DNA of 64,000 nucleotides, taken from NCBI GenBank assembly GCA_038363925.1, contig JAQQWL010000002.1:4278001-4342000 (forward strand), read 5' to 3'. Shown one piece after another: positions 1 to 10,776 of the stretch; position 1 is the stretch's first letter; every line of letters starts with the position of its first letter. The stretch is from Apiospora phragmitis (lineage: Eukaryota > Ascomycota > Sordariomycetes > Amphisphaeriales > Apiosporaceae). The translations under genes and the position numbers were made by a program. The notes beneath the pieces were generated by a model that saw nothing but the letters and a program-made list of their open reading frames with translations, was not told the origin of the DNA and ran no database searches.

Positions 1-274
1 TGACGATGACATGCGGACCGGACATACCGGAGGACGGACCAGAGGATACCCAATCGTTTACTATTTTGATTACGTACATAGCCCCTAATGATATTGCCTT
101 TTTCTTGTTACTTATTACATGAGTTCATTCTGTGACTAGTTCGATTCGGTATACGAGGAATATGACCATACGAGTCACAATTTGAAGTACGGTGTTTGAA
201 AAGCGGCTCCGCTACATATATAATTGTGAAGTATGGTACTTGGTCTATTAATTCGATACATGTATACAATGTTT

Positions 275-2276
275 CTAATCGAACCCCGTGAACTCGTCAC
301 CCTTGCCATCACCATCACCACCACCACCAGCAGCCGCCGCCGCCGCAGCCTCGGCCGCGAACTTGGCCTGGTTCTGGCGACGGACCTCGGCCAACAGCTC
401 GTCGAGCTCGCGCGCCTTGAGCCGCTCCTCCTCCGTCATGTTGCTCCAGGACTCGGCGTCCTTCTTCTTGCGGCGCTTCTCGCGGCGGACGGTCCGAACC
501 CCCTCCTGCTCGTGCTTGCCGCTCCAGGCCTCGGCGTTGCGCTTGCGCTTGGACTTGAACGCCTCGGCCCTTTCGGCGTCGGCCGCGGGGTCCTCGGCCT
601 CGAGCGCGGCCCGCCGCGCCTTCTCGCGCGTCTTGTCCTTGTACTCGTACGCATCCCAGTCCATCGCGACGCCCAGCTTCTTGTCGCCCTGGAACGACTT
701 GAGCTCGGGCATCTTAGGCAGCTTCAGCAGGCCCCACCCGCGGCCTAGCTGCGTCCAGTCCAGATCTTCGATGCGGAAGATGGAGCTGGCTTGGTGCTTG
801 CCGTAACTGCGGATAAAAGAGGGGAAGGCGCGCTGGGCTTTTTCGTGGAGGGCGCGGTCTTCCTTGACCAGACTCCTTATCTTCTCCGTGACTGCTGTAG
901 CTTCCGCATCGCTGACATCAATTTCCGGGTGCACCAATGGCGTGATCGGCGTCTTCCGGATGTCCAGAAACTGTACATAGTCCTCCTCCTTTCCGGGGTG
1001 AAGGAATACCACAGCCAGACCCCTTCTCCCTGCACGACCCGCACGCCCAGCTCGGTGGATGAACACCTTGACGTCTGACGGGGGATCTAACTGTACACTG
1101 AGGTCGACTTGAGGGATATCAATACCTCGCGCTGCCACATCCGTAGTAAGAAGAATGATGGGCTGAGACGAAGTTTGAAACTTGTCGAAATTCCGCTTGC
1201 GCACCTGGGGCTGATGCTTGCCATGTAGGGGCACGAGTTGGTAGCCCTCGGGGAGTAACGGCGGCAGCACATGCTGGAAGTAATCAACCGCAGCGCATGT
1301 TGAGAGGAAGATGATGGTCTTCTGCGGTCGTTGTTCTAACTTGTCCATGATCTGTACAAGCGCTGGTAGTTTCCGACTGGCGGGAGTGACCAGGTAAGTC
1401 ATCTGTAACGACGCTGGCGTTCGCCGGTCTTCGATGATGCCACCAGTTTTCAGACTCTTGACTGTGACGGACACGCGCACGGGGTTGCGCAACCCCACGC
1501 GGATGATCTCTGAGACAGCTTCGCTAATACTAGCGCTGAACAATCCAGTTCTTCTTTGCTTGGGCAGCCGAGCCAGAATCTTCTGGATGTCGGGCTTGAA
1601 CCCCAAATCGAGCAGGCGGTCGCCCTCATCGAGCACGAGGCACTCAAAGGAAGACTGGGGGCAATGCACATGGGGGCTCGAGAGGAGTTCGACCAGGCGA
1701 CCGGGGGTGGCTACCAGTATGTTCGGACTATGGCGGAGGAAGAAGGACAGATCCTGGGCAGGCGTGGTGGTGCCTCCAACAACGAGCTGCGGCAGGATGA
1801 ACGGCGTCATGGTCGCGGGTCTCTTCTCGAAATCGTCCGAGAGGAAGGGCAGGAGCTCGGCGGAGGTCGTGTAGAAGGCTATCAGGTCGAGGAAGACCTT
1901 GTGGATCTGGCTCGCCAACTCGCGGGTGGGGGTGACGACGATGGCGGCGACATGATGACGCTTGGTGGGTTCTTCGATACGAAGCAGTCTCTGTATCAAT
2001 GGGATCAAGAACGCCAGTGTCTTTCCGGATCCCGTCACGGCTTCGACGACGACATCCTTGTTGGTCAAGAACAATGGTACTGGCGCACACAAGGTCAGCA
2101 ACTCCCGAAGTTGGTGGTAGTAGAAGGCAGCACTCACGGACAGCAGCCTGCACTGGTGTCATTCGCGAAAAGCCACTACTCGATACATATTCCAAGATCC
2201 ATTCTGCCAGGGGCGGTGTCAGAGCATCCCAGGCTCTGACATCCTTTTTTGCTGGTGTCTTTGCTTCGGGTGCCAT
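275..2276 (-). CDS. spb4: ATP-dependent rRNA helicase SPB4 (DEAD-box), two exons
   Basis: DEAD-box RNA helicase of the SPB4 family, which acts in the nucleolus on 60S ribosomal subunit precursors (established for yeast Spb4). Exons are 2276-2138 and 2079-275. The 58-nt intron (2080-2137) has a GTGAGT donor, a GCTGAC branch-like site and a CAG acceptor, and splicing gives an uninterrupted protein of about 647 residues, the usual family length. Visible in order: Q-motif region [10 protein letters not shown], motif I AVTGSGKT, Ia PTRELASQ, motif II written DEGD instead of DEAD, motif III SAS, motif [13 protein letters not shown], then the SPB4-type C-terminal region and a long Lys/Arg/Glu-rich tail ending in an Ala/Gly-rich segment. 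The start ATG at 2276 gives the typical short N-terminal lead-in. This is one of two genes in the window without a frameshift. Family assignment is confident; only the motif II Gly is odd. Confidence 0.93.
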
Positions 2277-3046
2277 TTCGACGTGGATTCGGCGTATGCG
2301 CTGCAATCTGCGATGAATGATTCCGACTGCCAATTCGGTCGGCCTTCGAATTCTGAACTTTTTTTTTGTCCATAAGACTTTATCGGTCGTTTGGGTGGGG
2401 CAGCCGGGCAGGTGGTCCCACCCCACTATGTACTTGGAACTTGCCGTAGTCTGACCCCGCGACCTTCACAGGCTTACAGTAGGTCGACGACGACTTACCT
2501 GTTCGCGATGAGCATGAGCAGCAGTGTATCGAAAGCTTGGGGCCTTCCATTAACTACATATATAACGAACAATGTTCATCGCCGCTTTTTTTTTATGAGG
2601 GTGGGCCGCCATAAGCCTTTGAATCCGTGAGATAACGAGCTGGATCTCGGTGGATAGTGGCATACAATTATCAAGACCCGAGGCGAACAGAGGCGTATCA
2701 ACGAACGCTTCCGCTTATAATTTGCAGAGCTCAGTTCGTGCTTCAAGAACATTCTCCCGCTCTGACCTCATCTTAAAGTGACACAGGCGAGTGAAAAACC
2801 TCGAACTCTCTTGAGGCATCCCGTTATACCCAAACATGAAGTAAATTCATGGCGATGGATTAGTCTATATCTAATCCAGCTGAGCCTAGTTCGTAGTCTT
2901 TAATAGTTATAAACCCATCAAGTATAAACCGGTCTTGAGTACATTAAAACTTAAATGCAACATCCTGTCAGCGTATGTTGGAGTTGGACGGCATTCATGA
3001 TTACGCTGGCTAGTTCTAATCCGCATACAGCAACGAGCACAACCCT
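2277..3046. other. intergenic, no gene seen
   Basis: Upstream region of the SPB4 gene and downstream side of the DUF3176 relic. It contains short T-runs (near 2358 and 2587) but no convincing ORF, RNA gene or repeat. Confidence 0.5.
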
Positions 3047-4830
3047 TCACTCAGTGAGGTGGTTCGTGATCACCGCCGTCCGTATCTTCAAGTACGACCG
3101 AGTCCAAAGCGGTTTCTGCCCCGCCCTGGACATGGGGTAAGACTCCTGCGACAGTAAGAGCGGCGTCAAGGAGGACTTCCAGATCAGGTGCCTGGCGCGG
3201 TGCGTCTGGTAGACGATGACGAGCAGGAACAGACATGGTGAACACCAAGACGGCCGGCAGGGCGATCCAGGCCCAGCGCACCGTGATTACGATCTGCTGG
3301 GTCAGAACGGGCACGCGGGCCACGGTCGCGTTGGGTCCGCTGAGCATACGGTACGGCATGGCTTTCGAGATGTTGGCCAGCGTCGCCGGTATGTCCGGAC
3401 TGTTGTACAGGGGGACGTTCAGTTGGACGGAGTTAGGAGGAGCGGGCGCCAAAGCGTCTCCTAAGATCTGCCGCATATCGTTCAAATCCACGAAATTGAC
3501 GCTGAACGTGCTGTTGTAGGGAAATGCTGCTGGGCCCAAGACAGTGTATCCTACCAGGAAGCCCGGCTTGGTGAGGTTCAGGGGGTACGCGTCCATTCGC
3601 CCCGGGCTGATCGTGCCATTGGTGATGGACCAGTCGGTATACTCTAATGCAGACAGTGTAAATTTGCACTCGTGGACCTTCAGGCCATCCTTCCAAGTTG
3701 AAGAATTGGCAAAATTGGATGTAAATCGAATGGCCCTCAAACGAAACAGGCCACCCTTCGAATTCCCTGTCGCGTTGTCCAAGGAGATATTGACGCGTGT
3801 ATGAGTGAATCCCCAGTGGGCGGAAGAAGAGGTATCTCCATAGAGTTGGAGCCCACCCGGCGTGGTGAATATGCATCTCTCCCTGCCATTCTGTTTGTCC
3901 TGGGTACAGTTTGTTGAGTGGGTGTAGTAGCGTCCTTGCAATTGGTGGTGATTCCTATAGACAAGAATGGGGGATATCGGCAGAAAGATCCGGGGCAGAC
4001 AAGATCTGGTAGCTTGGGCTCAACATAGAGGGCTAGGTTCATCGCGCTCTTCATTGGGATATCTCTGGGGCTCTCTTCCAGAGGGCTTGCTTGAGCTACA
4101 GCATATGCAGTCGCGCAGATATTACTCACGAAATGCAGTCCCACTCATATCAGCTGCGCCTGTATCTCCAAAGTCAGACCTGGGAAGATCTGAGCTCGGA
4201 ATGGACCGAATCTGCCTCGGCTAGCCTCGTATCGAAGCGGAGGATCTGCTGTGTGAAAGGGTCTAGTGCGATTGCAGCCAGAGTCACCAAACACCCCAAG
4301 TACGGTGATATGGAGTTGGTAGGTCTTTTATAGAAAACTTTCGAGGAGCCCATAGGGCCTCTGCTAGCATCGTCGAACATTCGAATGTCGGTTAACCTGA
4401 ACGTCTTGTCAGTTCCCAGTAAGTAGTTCCCACCAGATTATACACGCTCAAGTATGTACCTATCCGATTTCGGGGATTGAAGAAGGTGCAGCCACTTGAG
4501 CTGCCTGAGACACTCGGATACTGGTTGGATGAGACAAGCTTTGCAAGCCGTAGATAATATAGATAGGACGGCATTGGGCGATACTGCTAATGACCACGAT
4601 GATAATGGCTGGTTTTGAGTGCGTGCCAGTAGAAATCATCCCCAGCAGGCACAGCAAAGAAAGAAGAGCGTTCCCAATCCCCAGGAACCAGTTGGTTTTG
4701 GAATGGACCTTGAGACAAATCCGAGTGCCATTCTTCGAGGCTGCCGCGGTTTGGGCGTCGGGGCGTTCTTCAATGAAGGAAGGGTTCCATCATGGTAAAC
4801 TAGGTGGAGTTTGATGGTCAAGATTCATGC
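3047..4830 (-). pseudogene. DUF3176-family membrane protein gene, broken
   Basis: Remnant of a fungal DUF3176 gene, a family of membrane proteins of unknown function. Pieces lie in the right order but in different frames: a membrane-proximal segment near 4500-4640 (ILSTACKACLIQPVSECL, then QLKWL), an intron-like gap, FDDASRGPMGS and ALDPFTQQILRFDTRL (4215-4380), a Cys-containing segment CPGSFCRYPPFLSIG (3965-4010), an extracellular-type region with N-glycosylation sequons (3300-3940), and a C-terminal membrane helix after VRWAWIALPA (about 3200-3290) followed by WKSS. Frames change near 4195, near 3925 and near 3235 inside the last helix, and the frame carrying the N-terminal part has a TGA near 4640. 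A small GTGAGT intron may also lie near 4125. The restored reading would end at the TGA at 3047-3049. Several breaks make a pseudogene likelier than a single sequencing error. Exact 5' limit is uncertain. Confidence 0.75.
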
Positions 4831-5219
4831 CACGCTTCGACATGACGGGTCTTCGAGTTGGATGTTTATTCGATGTTTGTTAGCTTTTGGTTTCTTGTTT
4901 ACACCATCAGCTGACGACATGTTTTTTTTTTGTATAAACGTAAATATAAGGCTTTCTGTCACTTAATCAAGCCGCCACATCCTCTTTGGGGGCTGGGGGC
5001 TACGAAGATCACCAGCCTATTAAAATGGCTATAGATTTCATTGCATATGGGGTCGGCTCTCAGTGGATCAGCCGAGCTTGTCTGACCCGTTCCAGGCGGT
5101 TCCTCGTACATGGCCCAGTCTCTCGCCTCCAGGAAGCAACATCGTTTGGGGTGGCTGCGATTTAGCAGCTGGGCTTTTGCAAGGTTTGGCCGCCTCCTAG
5201 AGATACAGGGTACCGAATC
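4831..5219. other. intergenic, no gene seen
   Basis: Contains a T-run at about 4922-4931 and no supported gene. Confidence 0.5.
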
Positions 5220-5486
5220 TTAGGCTTTCCACATTGCGGGCGTACAGTGAGGGGCCTGAAACGTAAGCCAACCGTGGAACCCTAGGGCACGTCTTCTCCC
5301 AGCGTAGTGACCACTTTCATCATTGACGCCAGAGCCATCGCAGTCAGCGCTATCGGTAATGATATCAATCCCACCGCTTTCATCGAAACCGAGGATAATC
5401 TGTTCATACCCTCTGATCATGATTGCGGTTTCACCGTATCGCTGTGGATGGGCTCGAAGTGATTTCTTCCTACTTGGCTCGACCAT
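5220..5486 (-). CDS. small hypothetical ORF (88 aa), doubtful
   Basis: ATG-initiated open frame just downstream of the Clr5 gene on the same strand. The translation contains GYEQIILGFDESGGIDIITD, which reads like protein sequence, but I recognise no domain and there is no signal peptide or membrane segment. It could be a gene fragment or chance. No introns were identified. Confidence 0.22.
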   Translation of the reverse strand: MVEPSRKKSLRAHPQRYGETAIMIRGYEQIILGFDESGGIDIITDSADCDGSGVNDESGHYAGRRRALGFHGWLTFQAPHCTPAMWKA

Positions 5487-5596
5487 CGAGCCATCCGCTT
5501 AGCGTATGTGTCTGTTTTCTCTCTAACAGAGGCATGATTCTTACGAAACACGAATGTATTCTTGCAAATGAGTTGTAAAAGTTGTGCTCGGCCGCC

Positions 5597-7200
5597 TCAG
5601 GCGTCATCTTCGCGCATCTCTGCGCGGCAGTAGGCCTCGATACCCGCTTGCATCTCGTTTCTCATCTGCTGAGCCAGAAGCTCTCCGCCGCCAATATCTT
5701 CGAGTTGGCGCGAAAGCTCCGAATGGGATTGTACCGTCAAGATACTGGTCCAGCCGAAGCTGTTGACGAAGTGGCGGGCGGCCAGCGGTATCAGCCGGAG
5801 ACACTCCTCCTGTTCGCCTCGCTTGGTCGCAATATGGAGGCGTAGGTGGTGACATGCGGCCTCAAACCGCATGCGATCCCCGTCGCGGGCGGCCTCCGTC
5901 TCTTCGACCGTGAACGGCTGGGACATGACTTCGGCGGTCAACTTCCAGGCCCTCTCCACTTCGCCCGTGTGGAAATGCAACCAAGCGAAGATGCCCTTGA
6001 CGTACCTGGCGGCATAGCTGTGTTCTTCTCCGCGTGACTTGAGTCGAGCAAGCAGATACTCGGCCCTTTCGATGAAGATCTGCGGATTTCCCATGTCGTG
6101 AACGGCGAGGTTGGGGGTCATGCTGCACATATTGGTGATCATGGGCTGGCTGGGACCGGAGTAACTTTCCAGCTCGTCCATGTAAAAATCGCTGAGATGT
6201 CTTGCTGCCAGGCACGCAGTTTCGGAATCCATAAGACAGAGCTGCTTCATAAGGCGGCCGTGCAGAGGGAAATGCATAGGTTTGATGATGGCGCACAGCT
6301 GGTGAATGTGCTTCGCTAGTGACCTGCCGAGTTCGGGGTGATGGTGGGTCAAGTTCACGATGACCGTTAGGGTCAACGGGAAGAGGTTGGCAAACAGGCG
6401 CTTATCGCGCAACAACAACCGGTACTTGCTGAACAAGACGTCGAAGACTTGGAATGCTTCCTTGGTTAGGTGTTGGTTGAGTAGCTGGATTCCTGCCTCG
6501 GCCAAACCTGCCCAGTTGCCAATCTTGGTTCGAGACCCTGCGCCATCAAATCGCCACTCTTCGTCCTGCAACCACTCCTCCTTAATCCTCCAAGCACCGG
6601 TTTGGAATCCTCTGGCGATATAATCGCGCAGGATATGCATACTTTCCTCCGGCAGTCGCACAGCATCCGGTGCTTTGAGCGTGGTCGGGTCGACTTTGGA
6701 ATGAGGCCATATGTCGACGGATGACACAGAGCCATGCCGCGGTTGCGCAAAATGTGGCAACTCAACGACCTTGCCAGCTTGGATCTTGCGGCGGTCTGTA
6801 GAATGAGCGCAAACCCGTATGTCATGCGGTTGACGTGCTCTGATGACAACATCGCGCCGCCCGCCAACCGTATTATCTGCTGCACCTTCATCTCGGGAAG
6901 CGGTAGTGGTATCGCTGTGCCGCAGGTTCTTCCAGAGGCCCCACTGCTTAAACCGTTTCTTATACATGGTCTCTCTATCAGAACCGTTAGCCGAAAGCCA
7001 GCCATATGTCGGTCGCCCCGATTCAGTTGGGGGTCAATATCCTACGTAGCGCTGAAGCCATGTTCAACCTGCATGATCCTCACGACTTCTTTCAGGGGGC
7101 GGTTCTGCCTCTGATAGAGCTCCGTGATGCGCTCACGGACCTCGTCGGTCCAGTCGAGGCGGGGTCTGGCCCATCGAATCTGCTTGGTAGGTGCAGACAT
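5597..7200 (-). CDS. Clr5-domain protein, two exons
   Basis: Exons 7200-7046 and 6974-5597 encode about 510 residues. The 71-nt intron (6975-7045) has donor GTAGGA, a CTAAC branch site and a TAG acceptor. Residues about 14-66 form a Clr5 domain, a short fungal N-terminal domain also found in S. pombe Clr5: a run through RPRLDW, ITELY, MQVEHGFSATE and then YKKRFKQWGLWKN, split by the intron exactly inside the domain. The rest is a mostly helical region of unknown family with WAGLAEAGIQLL and repeated helix-turn-helix-like segments, resembling the TPR-like tails of other Clr5 proteins. The longer open frame upstream of 7200 lacks an ATG, so the ATG before APTKQIRW is chosen. The open frame is intact. 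A nuclear or chromatin role is inferred only from the domain. Confidence 0.85.
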
Positions 7201-8132
7201 TTCTACGATCCTCAGCTGGTATGGCACATGTTTGACGAGAAGCGATGCGCGATGCGGCTTGTTGATGACATAAGACCGTCCTGTCAGGTGCGGTATCGAG
7301 ATGGTAGGGTTTTCCGGCTGGCTATCGGGCAAGTAAGCGCTTGCCCAAGTCGGTGAATACAAGAAAAGGATCAGGTCATAACACTGAGAGGAAGGTAGCG
7401 TATTCAGGTCCAGTAACTTGCGCTCATGATCGGGTGAATCATTGACGATTGAAACATGAGTGCGGGTTCACCCAGCTGGAATCCTAGCGGACAGCACAGG
7501 AAAATGCTTGTTTGGCTGGCAGCCCTGTTGCGGATCCCTGAACGCCATGGCCTGACCGCCGATTGGTCAGTATCTAACGGTTTTGCTCTAAAACGGTCGT
7601 GGGCAGGGACGTTCTCCGCTGTGGGTTAGGGGCCTTGGGGCCTTATATTAAGAACCCCTTAACCTGAGCCACAACGTCTTCCTTCACTCCGCATTTCTCA
7701 TCTTTCCCACGGTGGGTAGGGTCGAGATCGAATCTGCAAGTAGAAAGGCTTGAAGTGGCTTTAGGGCTTGTGATTACGTGCATGAGGTCATGCCGGTAGA
7801 TAACTTACAGGCCGGTAGTTGTCATGAGGGGCCAAGCATGTAACTTGCAGGGGCCCGCCCTCTTAAGCACTACATACACTATTTCCATCGTCCATCTCAA
7901 AGTCAATGGGCTACTACTACAATGACTGATATACTCCATATCATTTGGCGTCTTGTTGCTATGACCGACAATGATACTACTAAATGCATCATGTTGCACC
8001 ACGAGGACAGCCAGCGTAGGTACACATAAATATAACTGCTGTCTCTCCCATAAATGGCGAGAACCCCATCTTTCTTTACTGCATATTGACATACCATCTT
8101 CTAGATGAACCAAGTGAGAAAACGAAAACAAA
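7201..8132. other. intergenic between divergent genes, no gene seen
   Basis: Divergent promoter region between the Clr5 gene and the F-box relic. A TTATATTAAG stretch lies near 7645. No convincing ORF or RNA gene is seen. Confidence 0.5.
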
Positions 8133-9013
8133 ATGGCCACTGAACAAGCCCAACATGCGGTGCTTCTGGAGATCCCAGAGCTCCTAGAGACAATCCTACT
8201 CCACCTCGAACAGAGAGACCTCCTCGTAAACGCTCAGCGCGTATGCCGCCAGTGGCGCCAGTGCATCACGGAGACGATCTCGATCCAGCAACACCTCTTC
8301 CTCCTCCCGGAACCCGCCAGAAGTACTAGCAGCAACAGCAACGCTGAAGCGGACGCCGACGCCCTCCCCGCCCCGAGGCCGAATCCGCTGCTGGCCCGGC
8401 ACTTCCCCGAGTGGTTCAAGCACGACCAGACCTGGCCCGCCGACCAGCGCCTCCCCTTCGTCCGCACCACGGAGCCCGGCCTCCGGGGGCTCGACCGGGA
8501 TCGGGTCTTCCCAGCGCTCCCTGGATCACCCGACGCCTCGAGGCCTATACCTACCCCCAAGCGAGCTGGCGGTGCATGCTGCTGCATCAGCCCCCGCGCC
8601 ACGGGCTCGGCTTCGTCGTGACACACTGCGGGCGGCACGTAGCAAACGGCACGGAGCCGCAGCTAGCGGCCGATAGGCCCGTCACCATGCCCGAGCTGCT
8701 CGAGATGACCAACTTGTGCATTCACGTACGACCTGTCGTCAGGCCCGACGGTGGCCCGGCGGCGGCGGATGGAGACCAGCAGCCGCTGCCGCAGGAGATG
8801 AGGCATTCCGTGACACGTTTTCGAGTCATGTGGGGGCGCCTCTCACCGGAGGTGCGCCCGTCGCTCGAGGCCAACCCCAGCTAGGTCTACCTGGCCTTGC
8901 GGCAGGCGATGGATAAGTATGGCATCGTCGTGCAGCATGACAGCTGCCCCAACCAGTCGGCCGATCCAGATTTCTTAGTGCTTAGCTTGGGGGCTCTCTA
9001 TATGAACCAGTAG
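8133..9013 (+). pseudogene. F-box protein gene with frameshift and in-frame stop
   Basis: The ATG at 8133 opens an F-box at residues about 8-48 (VLLEIPELLETILLHLEQRD, then AQRVCRQWR), the Skp1-binding domain of SCF ubiquitin-ligase adaptors. After a Ser/Ala/Pro-rich linker comes the usual NPLLARHF segment and, in another frame, the family motif YPQASWRCMLLHQPP (about 8550-8600). A one-base shift lies near 8500-8530. The second frame meets a TAG at 8882-8884, yet continues after it with protein-like sequence (VYLALRQAMDKYGIVV) to a TAG at 9011-9013. The frameshift could be an assembly error. The TAG would need a separate substitution, so real inactivation is plausible. The substrate is unknown. 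Confidence 0.72.
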
Positions 9014-9290
9014 TAGAGCAAAAGCGTCGACTGGTGATCGCAGCCACTCAAGCTGGAATGACGGAAGATAAGAAGCGTCGTGGCAGCTTAACTCACCTGC
9101 AGAAAGCACGAGGAAAACAGGGCAGCGAATGGTGAGATCATAAAATGCTTTATGCACCCGCCCGTGAAACCAACCAATCGTAGGTGATCTCCCCGGCGTG
9201 ACTCATGCGGTCTAGAACGCTGAGTCATCAAAGTACAGATAGCCCCTTTTCTACTTGAAGACATGATATAATATAGCGTCGCCAAGACTG

Positions 9291-9297
9291 TATAAAA
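9291..9297 (+). promoter_or_regulatory. TATA box of the methyltransferase gene
   Basis: TATAAAA lies 83-89 bases before the ATG at 9380, a normal spacing for a fungal core promoter with a short leader. Confidence 0.5.
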
Positions 9298-9379
9298 AAT
9301 TGTGACTTTCTTTCTGCAAACTGTACCCTCCCAAGTTGAAAATCGAGTGTCATCATCAACCCCTCCCAGACCATAGAGT

Positions 9380-10431
9380 ATGGAGTTCCACCAAGCATCG
9401 CAGTCCAGCTGGGAAGCCAACGCCGCCATCGGGCAGAAAGGCAACAAGTACTGGAAAGTGCTGCAGCGCCCGGCCCTGGCGCGTCTCATCCCGCGCGGCG
9501 GCACCAGTAGCAGCAGCAGTAAGGCCCTCGAGCTCGCGACGGGCAACGGCCTCGGCGCCCGCTGGCTCGCGGCCGCGGAGGGGGCGGCTTCGCGTAGGTG
9601 CTGGCGACGGACGGCAGCGCCGAGATGCTGAAGCACGCACGGCGGCGCCAGTCCGATGAAGCCGCGGCTGCTAAGACCGCGTACCGGCAGGTCGATGTGA
9701 CGAATGCGGCTGCGTTCGACGAGCTGCTGGCGGGCGAGCCCGAGGGGTTTGATGTCGTCTTGCTCAATATGGCTATCATGGATATCGCCGACCTAAAACC
9801 CTTGGCCAAGGCGTTGCCTAAGCTGTTGAAGCCGGACGGGGCGTAAGTCGAATCATTTTTCTGTAAGCTTTATCATGCGTGTGTGTTGCGTGATGATGAC
9901 TTGGGAAGATGGGGGTTCCCCCCTCTTCCGCATTGCAACAGCTTCGTAGCCACGATGCTTCATCCCGTCTTCTTCACCTCGGGCTTCACTCGCTCCATCG
10001 AGCTCAAAGATCGGAACAGCCTCGACAAGCCCGAAATCACTCGTGCCAAGGTCATCCGGGAGTACCTCGACGTACCCCCTAGTCATGCTGTGGCGCAGTG
10101 GGGCCAACCGACGCTCCAGGTAGGTCCTGTTCTGTCGCTGCTGTTGGAACTCGAGAGTTGGAAGCCTTCCTCCTTTCCGAAGCTATGTTGTGTATGGGAT
10201 GGACAGTAAGAGGCATACAATACTGACAAAGGATGACCGGGGGAGAAGGTGACCTTCCATCGTCCTATCCACGAGCTTTTCACCACGTTCTTCCGCGAGG
10301 GTTTGGTCATGGACGCGATCGAGGAGCCAGCTTTTACCGAGGCGGACAGGGTCGAGGAGCGGATCGAGTCGCACGCCAACTTCACCCAGCTCCCTGCACT
10401 GCTGGCTTTCCGACTCCGGAGGTCTCAATAG
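9380..10431 (+). CDS. SAM-dependent methyltransferase (class I), frameshifted
   Basis: Exons 9380-9842, 9942-10119 and 10249-10431. Introns start GTAAGT and GTAGGT and end CAG and AAG. The product, about 274 residues allowing for one missing base, has a class I fold: motif I ALELATGNGLGARWL, the acidic strand LATDGSAEML, VVLLNMAIMDI, the LKPDGAFVATMLHP hairpin, and the C-terminal HRP...EEPAF segment seen in fungal small-molecule methyltransferases. The frame changes at about 9597, where a TAG in the downstream frame immediately precedes GTGCTGGCG. The exon sum is one base short of a multiple of three, so a single-base deletion is the simplest explanation. The substrate cannot be inferred, and the gene does not sit in an obvious biosynthetic cluster. 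Confidence 0.78.
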
Positions 10432-10776
10432 AGGTATCATTACCTTTGAAATTTGGTGAGATTACTTCGTTGATGGAAGCTTGCGAAAGAGAGGCAGCTG
10501 TTGCCAGCCTCTAATTTGGTATTGCGCTATCAAACAAGGATATAAGCCACTAGCATTTACTGTGTCATTCGGAACTACACGTAGGAGGTCAGTTTCTCGT
10601 CTATACAACCGGATTCCATTCTCCTTTACTTGCAGTAACAGTTATCAATGCAATGTTAAATCAAGTAAGGGAGTGTTTGCTAGTCCTCTTTTCTATGTTA
10701 GCCCGCAGTGGTTCTATTTAAACCATCAGTATAATTCTATTAAAGCTGGTGCCGCCCTCTAAGGAGTTCTAATAAG
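10432..10776. other. convergent intergenic region, no gene seen
   Basis: Gap between the 3' ends of the methyltransferase and ankyrin genes. Nothing supportable is seen. Confidence 0.5.

Noticed and set aside
9088..9636. 182-residue minus-strand ORF
   Set aside because: Shadow of the methyltransferase first exon and its promoter, with no domain.
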